A stretch of 34,386 nt of DNA from Tubiluchus corallicola (GCA_030141605.1 JAQGDQ010001568.1:1-34386), one strand, 5' to 3'; numbered from the stretch's first letter, positions 19,756-30,754 are shown. Notes: generated by a model not told the origin, from the letters alone. Numbers and translations: made by a program.

Positions 19756-21949
19756 GGCCCGTTACCATTTTTGAAGAAATTACCAAACGGGTATCTAAAA
19801 TCTAAACCTACGCAGGTACCCATAAAGGCAAAAAAACACTGGATCCTATCAAAACGCTGTAAGAGGAAGAAAGCAACAAAAGCATTTCCATAAATTTTGA
19901 CATTTAGACCAATCACGTGACTTTGACACTTTTTCATTTGCGAAGCCCATCCCATTTGTTTATTTGTGAAAACAATTGAGCCTAGCTGAAAATCCTGTGA
20001 AGAACTCAGAAACAAGCTTAGATTTGAAAGTGGCAGCTGAAGATTGGTACGGAAAAATGGCACCTATCAATTTTTGATGTTAACACGTTGAACTTGACAT
20101 AGTCTGTGCTATTTTCAGTTTTTAAAACCGAAATATTGAAATTATATTAATGATATATTAATTATATTATTTCACTGTAACAGAGCTTCATTATTAATTG
20201 ACTGCATGAGTTAGAAGATCACACATAAACTACTATCTGATTTAATCATGTTCTGTGATTACTGTAAAAAACAACTCTATCTTTTTAAAACACAACGTGA
20301 GGTGGGTCAAACCATTGGTGGTCTACATTGCTAAACAATTTGCCCTCTTACTTTTCCTCCTAGCAATAATTCTGTACTAGCCGAACACCGCAGAAAAATG
20401 TTGAGGATGAACTCACAATAACAACCAGAGGACTAATAGATGCTGAATATGATCTCAGACAGAACAAAGGGAGCAAAAACCCGATAATTTGTGGTTATCC
20501 CCGCTTGACTTACCCACTGGAAAAAATGAAAAATTTAAATGTATCTACTGCAGCCTACTCTTGAGCCAAGGCAATTTTAAAGCATTTCTAGAGCAAATTA
20601 GGTTAAAAGACGATGTATCTTGTACATGTGGCGCCTACATTGCACTAGGGTCGCATTTATTACATCTTGTGAAAAGAGAAGAATTTTGTAACGCTTTAGC
20701 AGCAGGATGTGCTGGATATTTATATAAACCTAGAATGTTGTGTATTATACACTTTTGTAAATCTGATAAGGGATGAGTTTATTACTAGAACAATGTGTGA
20801 TTGCCTAACGCAAAGTCAGCAGCAGCAGCAGCAGCTGTTACTGATTTAAAGTTGCAGGCAGAGCATAATGGATGACGTCAGAACAATGGCTTTGCGTCAG
20901 CAGTTTTCCAAGCGAAAATTGCCAAAAATAGAACATCTAATTAACTCGTCGGTACTCCTTTTGGTGGACATGTCCTAAAATACAGCCTACATAATCGTGT
21001 AGCTCTGTCCTTTCTCATTCTAAAGAGTCATATCTCCTAAGAACAAAAAAGATGCATTGTGCTATTCGTTTTCAAGCTTTGGGTTTTTTGCAAACTAATT
21101 GATAAACATTTTGCTCTACACTTAACAGCAACACAGTCTAACTGCGAATGTTGAGAAGCCCCCTCACATTAACTGTGGTAGGCCAAAATGTAATTTTGTT
21201 ATATCATAGTGCAGAAGATAACACCAGCGAGTGCTGTCCAGTGTAAGTGGGAAGTACTCTGAACACACTTGACATTGTTATACTCTTGTATGTAATACAG
21301 GTTTTGCGTAGTTCGTTAATTTGGAACAAGTTTACAGTTCGATTTATCACTTGGAGGGTCAGTTTCGTGTTTATTAATGAGATCTTGTTAGTCCCGCTGT
21401 GTATGCAGTAAATATAAAAAGCAAACAAGGAGCAAACAATAGCAAACATAAACAAGAAAATATTTATTCCCAGTGTGATACATAATGAATGAAAATACGA
21501 AATGGTACAACATTACATTATAGCGTCGAAAGACATGAAATTACTTCATTATTTTAATTTGGTTGCCCGTACTTTACCACAGTCACATGTAATCATAGTA
21601 TCCTTTTTTCCCAAAACTGAATATAAAGTTAATAGCATGTGAAAAACCTCTGTTATGTAAACACATTCATCTTATATACGGTTTTGCTGCTAAACGCTAA
21701 GTCTCTGACTAAACTAATTGTACTGTATGAACAAACTCACTGTTTTTGCTTTTAACTTCCGTAAAATTATGTAGTCTTCCTCTCAGAAAACTGTTTGTCT
21801 TTTAGAGCGTCCCATCCAAACCTTATTGGATTTTCAGTTAAATTTACTAAAGAGACATTCCACACCAACAGAGGTTCAAAATCACATTCACCAATAGTTT
21901 CGTTAGTACTTCTCTGGTAATTCATTACAACTTCTTTTCTGTCACAAGC
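19756..21949. other. Intergenic DNA, nothing firmly recognised
   Basis: Contains a short CAG run at about 20817-20836. A plus-strand frame at 20489-20776 includes two Cys pairs (CIYC and CTCG) and a Leu-rich middle but uses a TTG start and matches no family I know. The frames at 19746-20063 (-) and 21204-21455 (-) have no recognisable features. Confidence 0.4.
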
Positions 21950-22375
21950 TAACGTTTCGTTAACAGGTAAAAATGCCATGTTTCTGGTGCAAATCCCCAA
22001 GTGCCTATTTGATGATATAAAAACACGTCTGCTTTATAACAGTCTTCACACAGATGATTTCTGAGTTTCCCTGTTGTTGAAATGGGTTTGTCTTTGTAGC
22101 GTTATACCCCAACATCAGTAGTTTTATGATACTGTAACAATGCAGCTTTAACCCATGTATAATAGTGAGGAGGAACTTCCAGATCATCTTCCAAAATCAG
22201 CCCGAATTCTCCTTTCCTTTCAGATGGTTTCCAACAATCATACCATTGCAAGTATGGTTCATCGTGTAGAAGGTGGACAATAACTTCCTTTCTACCATAG
22301 ATCCTTACAAATGAGTTAATGATGTTCAGTGTTGTCGCTGATATTGAACCCAACTTCATCCTCATTGTAGTGACT
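21950..22375 (-). pseudogene. Remnant of a GT-A-type glycosyltransferase with EDD motif, frameshifted
   Basis: The minus-strand frame 22365-22102 reads SERKGEFGLILEDDLEVPPH, then YYTWVKAALLQYH. This resembles the donor/metal-binding strand (ILEDDLEVSP.YY.W) of a family of predicted glycosyltransferases. After VG the frame ends at a stop, but a +1 shift continues as YNATKTNPFQQQGN, and a further shift gives VLYHQIGTWGFAPETWHFYL, resembling the 'FLY..VG.WGF.P....W..F' block expected downstream. It then stops near 21960. No splice pair fits the phases, so I read this as a pseudogene with at least two indels and not as a multi-exon gene. The start is not visible: the frame is open back to a TGA at about 22399. 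The family assignment is from memory of motif patterns and should be treated as tentative. Confidence 0.45.
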
Positions 22376-22636
22376 TTAATTAAGTGATTGTAGAAGCCTC
22401 AACAATGACTTTTGCCTACTGTACGTACGTACAACGCTTTTCAGCTATTTTATAAAGCAGTTAGTCATTCTAGATGCTCTTCGTAAAGACTTCGTAAGCT
22501 CTAAAACTGGCTTTTGCTTTTAAGAATATGCTTACTTAATAAATGCTTCACTTTAAGGTTATCGAGCTTTCTGGTCGAGAAATACCGCACTGTGTCACAC
22601 AACTTTGGCTTTGTTATTAGTTAATCCCAGATGCAA

Positions 22637-22921
22637 TCATATCTCCAACCTATCATGGGATGGGTGGAAGCGACAACCTGTGGCAGTTTTCATAACGTCA
22701 TAAATTAGGTCGTCAAATAACTCATATTTACCAACCATCCAAGCAGTCGCACCAATAATAGGTAATACCAGTGCTTTAAGCAAGCAAACTAAAACCTTTA
22801 TATAAATAACATTTATATCGAGTTGCCATCTACCTGTTCCAAGCTTCTTTATAACATTATTAATGTGTTTACTGAATTTTAATGAGTTATCTGAGCTGAA
22901 ATAGAGTGAGTGGCTGGGCAC
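22637..22921 (-). pseudogene. LINE reverse transcriptase fragment (post-palm/thumb region)
   Basis: The 94-residue minus frame contains SSDNSLKFSKHINNVIKKLG, the 'L.F..HI..V..K' segment that follows the palm in non-LTR reverse transcriptases, then LLKALVLPIIGATAW, matching 'LYKA.VLPI..Y...W', and finally DVMKTATGCRFHPS, matching 'A.R.ATG.....P'. It has no palm, endonuclease or poly-A tail nearby. A dead fragment from a different LINE lineage than the one at 30755-33170, judging by these motifs. Confidence 0.65.
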
Positions 22922-23267
22922 TTTGCTATACTGTTCATTTAATGCATCTCTGTTTCTTACATAATGCCAAAGTGTAATTTAATGCTTATTATTGAATAAT
23001 AATAAGGCAACTCTGAATGTTCATAAGAAGCATTTTAAAAAAAATAATTTTTTACATCACTAATATATTCAAATTTAGTTATTGTTTTTTTTATAAATAT
23101 TTATTGATACTAAAATTTGAATTACAATTTACTAACTCTATATTATTAAGTTTTACACCATAATGTCATCATTGCACGAATGTTTGTGTGCTTTTTTTAT
23201 TGTTTCTCTATGATGCAAGAGAGCAAATATTCATGTTAACCAATAATTTAATCTTGTTTCCTTTTGA
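22922..23267. other. AT-rich intergenic DNA, nothing recognised
   Basis: Very AT-rich, with short A and T runs near 23037-23090. No ORF or repeat of note. Confidence 0.5.
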
Positions 23268-23356
23268 CAGTTTACAGTTTTTTCGATGCAGTTTTGCAGA
23301 TTCGATGTATCACATCAAGACTGAGTCAGCTTCCACATGTTAAATTCAGTGAATTA
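23268..23356 (+). repeat. Dispersed repeat, copy 2 (partner at 1588-1690)
   Basis: Same orientation and block order as 1588-1690: CAGTTTTTTCGATGC, then CACATCAAGACTGAGTCAG, then TGTTAAATTCAGTGAAT, with a deletion relative to copy 1. No coding potential. Confidence 0.65.
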
Positions 23357-23824
23357 CTACGTATTTTTAGGATTTCCTACTTTCCCTATTCACTCTGAGC
23401 TGAACCTGCCAAGGTACTGAAACCCTGCTAAGTACCAGTACTTTCCGTACGATTGTGTATCCTTTACTCTTAATTTGTCTGACCCAGAGCTGTGCTGTAC
23501 CAACCGTGTTCCAGTTTGCATTCTACAATTTTCACAATGTAGTGCTCAAATTTTTTTGATTTTGCATTGCGCAGAAAGGCAGTAATCGTTTTAAAAGTAA
23601 ATTTTGCAACAGTTGCCCAAATACGCAATAGTGTATTAGTTGAAATATGTAGTCTAATTCGTTTATTATTGGAAGAAATGCACAACTTTTACCTCCATGA
23701 GTAGCAGATTAAACTGTTTTCTATTAATAAAATACACTGTTTAGTTTAGTTTATGACTAAATATGATGAAATAAAATAAATCAAAATGAATGAATGAATA
23801 CCACCATGACAAGCTGTTGGAACT

Positions 23825-25099
23825 TTAATGCAAGAATGGGTCATAGTTAGAAACAAAACTAACATAAGTTTCCTCAAGGCATTGGTTTTCATTCCACCAT
23901 GCAGATAAATTTGTGTAGAAACTCATTTCTTTTCCGCTCTTTCTTTTGCTGTTTGCTCTTATTTCAGTATCTTCGTCATGTAGTTTTCTGCACAATTCAC
24001 ACCAGTAGCTCTGCACGTGCTTTATGCCAGCGTAGTAATTATCACGCGTTGGGAAATGCAGAACAGCCTTGTATGTTACCTTCCATAAGAAATATCTGTC
24101 ATATTCTTCGTTTGTCATGCTCTTCAAGAATTTTGCCAGTTCTTGTGGTGAGGTGAAATCATCAACGTTGATGTACGAATGAGGAGGAAGAAAACGAGAG
24201 TAATTTCCACCACCCATCACTATGGGAACAACGTCATAAGAAAAAATACCATACAGTTTTTCTGTAATGTAATCATTGCACAAAGAATTTTCAAACGACA
24301 AATAAAATTTGTATTCCTCTTCAAGAACCTTGTACCCAAGCTTAACACCCCGATATTGTGTCCGATGATTGCATTTACCGTAAATGTCAACAGGTATATA
24401 CTTGTTAAGGTGATATACGTAATGTTCCCTAAGACTTGTTGTTGTGCAGTGGCTTACATACCAAGCCACAAGTCTTGACTTGTTATATTTTCTATGTCGA
24501 CCAAATTCATATTTTTCGGTAGATTTGCGTCTGACAATGCTTCCATATTGCACAACTATATCAGAGTCAGATCTGTAGGTCATCGTCCAATGAATAAATC
24601 CGTTCAAAGGTTCAACTTTTCCTTTTGAATAAGACGGCGATTCCTGCAGATACATGATCCATTTAGGACCAGGATACGCTAATGAGTTTATTACTAATTT
24701 TGGATGAATGAACTCCGTGATCGGATGAATAATAACAGCACTACTGCGATCCAATAATGAACGATTGTTCGTTGTCTCACAATTAGAAAAAAGCGAAGGA
24801 CAGTTTTCTAAAAACGGCTTCCTGCCAAGTCCCCATCTGAAACTATTATGTTCACGAAATTTATTCCAATAAAGAATTAGCTTTGTTGTTGACAAGTACT
24901 TTTGTGTAACATTAAGACTTAGCGAGGCGTCAATTGCGCGTTTTCCGTTTGAAACACCAATAACCTTTGCAATTGTTTTTGAACTTTCAGTTCCAAACTT
25001 TCTCTGCATGCCAATGCAAAATTTCAAAATTAAGAAACATGATAGTACTAACGCGGTTTTGATGAAAAGTGATGCCGCACTTCGACGCAGGAATGTCAT
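23825..25099 (-). CDS. Alpha-1,3-fucosyltransferase (GT10), intronless, complete
   Basis: The 424-residue type II Golgi protein transfers fucose from GDP-fucose, in alpha-1,3 linkage, to GlcNAc or a related sugar on N-glycans or glycolipids. It has a basic N-terminus, an anchor at about residues 15-31, a short stem, the acceptor-side domain with WIMYLQESPSYS (147-158), FIHWTMTYRSDSDIVVQYG (168-186) and LVAWYVSHC (210-218), then the GDP-fucose signature FYLSFENSLCNDYITEKLY (265-283) followed by DVVPIVMGGGNYSRFLPPHS (289-308) and YINVDDF (309-315). A cysteine-rich C-terminus follows (YWCELC about 367-372; WWNENQC near the end), as in animal FUTs. All expected blocks are present and uninterrupted. 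Met 25099-25097 is chosen because it precedes the anchor. A TTTATT (reverse AATAAA) at 23662-23667 is a possible polyadenylation signal. The plus-strand frames at 23899-24478 are shadows. Confidence 0.95.
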   Translation of the reverse strand: MTFLRRSAASLFIKTALVLSCFLILKFCIGMQRKFGTESSKTIAKVIGVSNGKRAIDASLSLNVTQKYLSTTKLILYWNKFREHNSFRWGLGRKPFLENCPSLFSNCETTNNRSLLDRSSAVIIHPITEFIHPKLVINSLAYPGPKWIMYLQESPSYSKGKVEPLNGFIHWTMTYRSDSDIVVQYGSIVRRKSTEKYEFGRHRKYNKSRLVAWYVSHCTTTSLREHYVYHLNKYIPVDIYGKCNHRTQYRGVKLGYKVLEEEYKFYLSFENSLCNDYITEKLYGIFSYDVVPIVMGGGNYSRFLPPHSYINVDDFTSPQELAKFLKSMTNEEYDRYFLWKVTYKAVLHFPTRDNYYAGIKHVQSYWCELCRKLHDEDTEIRANSKRKSGKEMSFYTNLSAWWNENQCLEETYVSFVSNYDPFLH

Positions 25100-25643
25100 T
25101 CTGCGCGATTGAAAATTTCCAAAAGCGAAAATTATTATACACTAGCTTTGTCTTAAGTACATACTTAAGACATATATACATACTACATGCATGAGCTGTA
25201 GCACAGTAATTTAAGTTTTACGGTAGAAATGTAAGTCCTAATAAGAGCTACCCTGCTTATTTGAATGAGACAGCGTACTAGCTGGGCCGCTTAAACGTTA
25301 CTTGCTGGCACGCCCAAAACTTTGCTGTTTTTTTTCGCAGTTTTTCACTTAGACATTTTATAATGTGGAAGCGACATATGCATTTACATCCAACAGGAAC
25401 AACGTTAGATGTAGAACTGGCGGCTTGCTTTATTCAACTTTTCCAAACTGGCCCCCGTTAGACTGTGAGTCAGCAGCACGAAAATTGCGAAAAATATTGA
25501 ATGTGAAAAAAAAACAGGCGGTGCAACGCTCAAATCACTGTCAGCCATAGCTCGCACCAAAAGCCGATGCAAGTGTGAAAATATCACATTTGTGCCCGAA
25601 ATAAAATTAATTAATTATTTCAAATTCAGTTTGAAAAAAAAAC
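25100..25643. other. 5' flank of the fucosyltransferase gene, nothing else recognised
   Basis: A TATA-like ATATATAC lies around 25172-25180, 70-80 bp upstream of the ATG on the minus strand, but no reliable promoter can be called. The overlapping frames at 25365-25587 on both strands have no recognisable motif. Confidence 0.35.
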
Positions 25644-26320
25644 TGCTTTGATTGTAACAGGAAAAGTCGTAACGTCGTTAAGTTCCCTATGCAGCGGGCA
25701 CCCATACCGATTGTGCCGTATCAGACTGTGTCGACTGACATAGTGGGACCATTACCCACCACGGAACAAGGGAACAAATATATCATATCATTCACAGACC
25801 TGGCCACTAAATGGGTGGATGCTGTGGGCATCCCAGACAAAAAAGCAGAAACAGAGATAGATAGATGCTTTGGTAAATGAGATAATTTGTAGGTATTGCA
25901 CTCTAGCTAAATTATTAAGCGATAATGACAAGTCGTTTGTGAACGAGATGTCTAAACGACTTACAGATCATTACGGAATAAGGCACATAACTATCACCCC
26001 ATTCAATCCGCCTGGCAATGCAATCAAAGAGTGCCAGCATGGAACTTTAATGGGGCTTTTAAGGCAGTTAACAGAGAAAGACCCCTTGAACAGGTATAAA
26101 TGTTATCTTGTATGTATGCGCTTAATATTCACTGGGCAAAGACATACCATTATAATAATATACAATCCACTCCTTATAGTGGAGTCTCTGGTAAATTAAA
26201 CCTGAGTGTAAAGCGCAAGAAAACCCTTTACTTAGATAAAGCTAAAAAGCTATCACCGCAACATACTGCCTTATTGTACACAGAGTTGTGTTGGCAGCAA
26301 CACTGCATAAAACTTGAAAT
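25644..26320 (+). pseudogene. Ty3/gypsy-type integrase fragment, frameshifted
   Basis: It opens with CFDC (25644-25655), the second half of an HHCC zinc finger. Then PIPIVPYQTVSTDIVGPLP (first catalytic Asp) and GNKYIISFTDLATKWVDAV, the family's 'NKYIL...D..T.W.EA'. This frame ends at 25880, but the next frame from 25870 continues ALVNEIICRYCTLAKLLSDN (second Asp) and HITITPFNPPGNAIKECQHG, where the catalytic Glu is present although the usual 'NG..ER' is degraded. After about 26090 a second shift moves the reading to 26100-26327. No RT, RNase H, LTR or chromodomain is seen, so it is an isolated, dead integrase piece. Confidence 0.8.
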
Positions 26321-26329
26321 TTTATAAAC

Positions 26330-27519
26330 TCCTGCAATAATGGTTAGGCGCAGCCATTTTGCAGCTGGTTTAGATACCACTGTGTAAAGTTTGACGAAAT
26401 AATAGAAGCATTCATTGCACGCCTTTCACTAACTAAGCTATTCGCTATATTGCTGTATCTTGTCAATAAGATTGAAAATACGTTTTTGGTGTGTCATTTT
26501 TTTCTACCTACATATGTAATATAAATTTGTGTGGAAAGTTATTTGGCAGATCCGTTGGCATTATCTTTCATTCTCCTATCAGAATTAGGCCTGTATCCAA
26601 ACTTCAAGTATCTACTTTAGTACTATAGTTATAACACCACTAGTTTCAAATTATCATCTTCCAACAATGTTGACTGGCGCTTATATCATTCTTCGGTGGA
26701 ACAGAATCGTTTTTTTGGAAATGACTGAGTAAGCTAATGATGACAAATTATTTTGCACTTTTTAGGTTACATTGACTGTGATACAAACGCTTGTTGAGCT
26801 TTATAACTCAAAAATTCGTTTGGATTCAAATAAACGTGACATTTGCTGCTCAATTTAATTTGGTTGTTTTTGAGATTAATACTCTTCAATCTGGACCTGG
26901 TGAACCAATTCTGAACAAATAATTTAGCACAGCAAAGCTCCGTTAGTGGAAGAACTGTGAAATGAACTTTACAAGATAAGATCGTTAATATTCTTAACTA
27001 AGCCACATTTAAGATACCAGTGAACACAGAAATGCATCACTGTATATACATAAAATACATCATTATATTCTTGTGTACAAGACTTATACTCTGTCGAGTT
27101 TACAATTTTGCACACTATGCAGTCTGCATTTTTGGTTTTTTGCTTTAACAGTCACAAAGGTTTGATTAAAAAAGCATTTCTTTCACTGTCTTTTTACACA
27201 TTATTCATTTATGACAAAGCCAGATAGGTCAAGCAGCACAAAAAGGTGAAGCAAGCTGGACCTCTGGAGGAGAGACCTGTAGTCGATATCTTCGTTCATT
27301 GTTTCCGTATTTTTATCTTGTTTGTATTAGCTTGCAAAATTTATCTTCCTTGTCATAGCGTTATTATGATTATAGGTGTTGGTGGGAGATTTTTTCGTAT
27401 ACCGATGTCTGAAAAAGGTTTCTGGTATTGGTTGCAATGGATGTTCAAAAATTTTGTCCCCAATATTAATTTTTCTTTTGTGTTACGTTGTAAAGCGATG
27501 GTTTAGTGTAGAAATAGTC
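26330..27519. other. Intergenic AT-rich DNA, nothing recognised
   Basis: The open frames at 27246-27506 and 27376-27618 (+) begin with hydrophobic, low-information sequence. Only the end of the latter joins the LINE ORF1-like fragment described next. Confidence 0.4.
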
Positions 27520-27853
27520 ATGAGAAATACTGCAGCACCTATACAGCGAGACCTTGTCAACGTAAACAAGACATTGGCAGAAATACAGAAGAGCCAACAG
27601 TTCATCAGCAATCAATAATAAAAAGTGAAAACGACGCATTGAAATCTGCAACCACGTATTTACAAAAAAGGTGTATAAGCTGGAGAAGAACCTAGATGTT
27701 GCAGAACAATATGAAAGGAGTAATGTTTTTATATTCTCTGGCATCTCAGCAACGCCAAACGAGAATACTAATTCCATAGTTTGTATCATTGCAAAGCATC
27801 TGGATATTGACATTACTTCAACTGTGTCTCATTGGTTGCCAAGGATTGACTAG
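27520..27853 (+). pseudogene. LINE ORF1-like coiled-coil fragment
   Basis: The end of one frame (to 27618) reads RDLVNVNKTLAEIQKSQQFI and stops; sequence between the frames (about 27620-27665) encodes further KSENDALKS-like coil. The next frame, 27671-27853, gives KLEKNLDVAEQYERSNVFIF, then SGISATPNENTN and VSHWLPR. This order (coiled coil, 'LE..LD..EQY.RRN...I.GI...P.EN', then 'SHRL') is typical of ORF1 proteins of non-LTR retrotransposons and of related orphan ORFs. Arg-to-Ser and Arg-to-Trp changes and the stop indicate decay. No ORF2 follows on the plus strand. Confidence 0.6.
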
Positions 27854-29579
27854 GTGTGGTCCATTAGAGTATGTGGGTTTTGAAAATTTAGCTGGTTATA
27901 AAGTATAAAAATCAATTACAATCCTATATTGACAATAAACATTTCTCATATTATGTATATTTTATATCTGTTTTCACTGACGACACTCATTGCGTGTGAA
28001 TAGTGTAGTTACTTAGATCAGATACTGTAAAGGACTTTAAATGTCAATACTTCAACAACTTCAAAAATTTAATAGACTTTCACAATTTTCTGTTTTCTAC
28101 GTTCTTTTAATCAAACAATTTAATTGGATATGTAAGTTTTATAATTTAAATTTGTCGATCAAAGAGTAGCATACTTCATCGCTGCAGCAATATCACTATA
28201 TAAACTTGCAGAAAATCAAGACCGTTAAAGGAAAACAGGATAATTTTTCACATCCTACCCCTTTTTGAAGAACCGTAAAAGGTATGCAGTTTAACACTAG
28301 TCACACTGCAAATGCATTTCTGGTAATTAGATAATAGATTAATATCTTAATTAACAGTGAGCGAGGGCAACTATTAATGACATCACAACTGAATATACTT
28401 TTCAACTACGAGCGTTTGCAAAAACGAAAATTGAAGTACAGTGCTACTGTATAAGACTCAGTGTTTTGTACTAAAACTCGGCAATTTTTAAGATAAAAAG
28501 TCTGATTTAAAATTTAGCGCAGAACTCTCGAACGTCTGAACTACGTCACAAACGAACACATCGGAACTGACAATTACAGCACATTTTTTTTGTTGCCAGG
28601 CCTACACCAGTGTTGATATAACAGTGAGGAACTAGCCGCGCAAACACGGAATTGCTTTTGAGTGGAAATAATTCTTTTCCGTAAGTCATTCTCTGAAAAA
28701 TAACTTGTTCATTTTCAATACATTTGACATTCATGCTCGCAAGTCAATGGCAAGTGTTGGCAATATGGCATCCAGTTATTCCATCATAATAAACTTAGCG
28801 GATACAAGCAATTGTCAAGCAAATCATTGCATTACTGACGTCAAAAAATGTCATGTGCCTCACAAACGAGTTCGGAATTACAATTTGATTAGGTTACAAT
28901 AAAATTACACATAACTAATGTGACCGATAATATAAGTTTAAACAACCTAATTTACTCGAGAAAAACTTTTTGAATAAAGTCTATAATGGAACGAAATCTT
29001 GAAATAAGCAGCTGTTTTAAGGAACGTTACGTTTGGAAATAAAATTTATAGCAGTTTTTTTAAATAAAAGCAGAACATAAAGAAAATTACACAATATTAA
29101 AATACTTAAACTGAAAGCGCAAAATTCAGAAACAACTATCAGGTTAACAAAAGACGAAATTGAAAACGAGACAAATTTAATTGATAAAACGTTTGATAAA
29201 AAGTTTTATAGCCTCGTTTACAGTTGACTTTTACTACTGTTTTTCAGTTCGTTTGGCTTTTCTTCAACACAGCGATATAACAACAATGATTGTAGTTCTT
29301 TCCTTATTGCAGACCTGTTTGGATCCTAATGAAAATATTCAAAAAAATGATTTTGATCATCATTCTACACAAGACAAGACATTCGAATTTACCAAAATTC
29401 CATAGACACCAGTTTAGCTAAGTGTGCAAATGTGCATTGTGAAAATGCTTTTTAAGCGTGGTCGCATTTTAAAATATTTCTTGACTATCATGCACACAAG
29501 GACCCTATCATGCCGACGAATAAACCGTATTGCGATGTGCAGCAAGTTTATAACCACAAGATATTTAAATGTTTTTGAG
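27854..29579. other. Intergenic AT-rich DNA, nothing recognised
   Basis: The frames at 28546-28734 (-), 28705-28902 (+), 29181-29405 (+) and the pair at 29414-29618 on both strands show no recognisable motif. No repeat stands out by eye. Confidence 0.4.
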
Positions 29580-29900
29580 TTAAACGTTTTGAGAAACGTT
29601 AGTTCTGCCCACATTTAAAGCTAATTTGAGACGCGCCACTCTGTTGCGTTTCGAATTTTGTGGGTAGTACTTTTCTAATTGCAACGAGACCATTTGTGGA
29701 ATATCACTGATATACAAAGTAAATAAAAGAGGGCCGACAACTGAACCCTGAGGAAGATAAATTTGGATATTATTAGGCTTTGTTGTGCTTTGATAGATGC
29801 TGCTCTCTTCCAAAAAGGTGACCATAAAACCAACAGTAATCTGTTTAGAAACGAATATAGTTGTTAATTTATTCATTGCAAATTCATATTTAAATATCAA
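29580..29900 (-). pseudogene. LINE reverse transcriptase palm fragment
   Basis: The 106-residue minus frame contains IYLPQGSVVGPLLFTLYISD, a clear match to the conserved 'G.PQGSVLGPLLF.LYIND' block of non-LTR reverse transcriptases, followed by IPQMVS. The preceding FMVTFLEESSIYQST region fits the variable segment before it. The YADD motif expected about 20-30 residues later is absent; the sequence diverges after LEKYY. A short, dead fragment. Confidence 0.75.
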
Positions 29901-30754
29901 CTTTTTCTAAGCAAAAGGCGAATAAGTGTTCAGCTTTTGCAGAGGTCTGTTTCTTACTATGCGCATTTTAATTTATTATTCTAGTTTATTATAGAGATCA
30001 ATTGCACAAAAATAACGCTTTTGCCGTTTTCATGTGCCATGCGATTTTTGCCTGTGACATTTTTACATACTTTACCATTTGAACCACTTTTGCGGTGTCA
30101 TTTTTACCTGTACGCAAATACACTGAATAGATGGCGAGCAAACAAAACAAATCTACATTTGACAAAGTAGAAATAGGTTTAAGCTTATGGGGCGTGCATA
30201 ATAATGATAATTATTTGAAGACAGAAAATCATTGTACTGCTTTTCTCAGAATTTTAAGGGCTGCAGAAGAGCCACTCTGGTCGTCCAACAAGCTGCTGTT
30301 TGTGGTGTGCTTCTGAGTTTTAGTTTTATACTTGCAATGAGACACTATGAGTTGAAACAGGGTAAGTCAGTTTTATCATCATTACCTCTGTTTGTTTCCC
30401 CATTTCTCTTTTCAGCACGTTTTCAGTCTTTATTGATCATTTGCATTTGTGCATTATAATTACAACAAAGCAGCATAGAGCAATAACAATGCTGCACTAT
30501 GCATCAAATCACGAAATTCGTCACTTTGTTGCAATTTTACGTGACTGTTTAACAATATTGCATCATTATGTAACAAAAACAGTACATCGTCTAGCAAGAT
30601 GGCCTTGTTATGGTACTGAAAATGTCAGCGAATGTCAGGGACCTGGTGTTTGGGTCTCATATTAGTTATCTACAAAGTGATGCTGTAGATTCATAAAGCA
30701 GTAATTGTACAGGACGTTTTACGTTTGCCTGTGAAAGCTTTGAAGGCCAAATGC
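29901..30754. other. Intergenic DNA, nothing recognised
   Basis: The plus-strand frames at 30131-30316, 30232-30459 and 30441-30665 overlap but match no family and do not splice convincingly into one another. The stretch 30010-30120 repeats a TTTTTAC / GTCATTTTTAC-like phrase two or three times. Confidence 0.35.

Noticed and set aside
20489-20776. 95-residue plus-strand ORF with CIYC and CTCG pairs as a zinc-binding protein
   Set aside because: TTG start, no known spacing pattern, no homologous motif recognised; a preceding TCTCAG could be an acceptor but there is no exon partner.
21767-22365. Two-exon reading of the EDD-type glycosyltransferase candidate
   Set aside because: The GTATAA donor leaves phase 0 whereas the AAATAG acceptor needs one carried base, and the family-like VLYHQIG block lies upstream of that acceptor.
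23899-24478. Plus-strand ORFs of 85 and 99 residues
   Set aside because: Antisense shadows of the fucosyltransferase gene.
30131-30665. Three overlapping plus-strand ORFs as a spliced gene
   Set aside because: No consistent splice phases and no recognisable domain.
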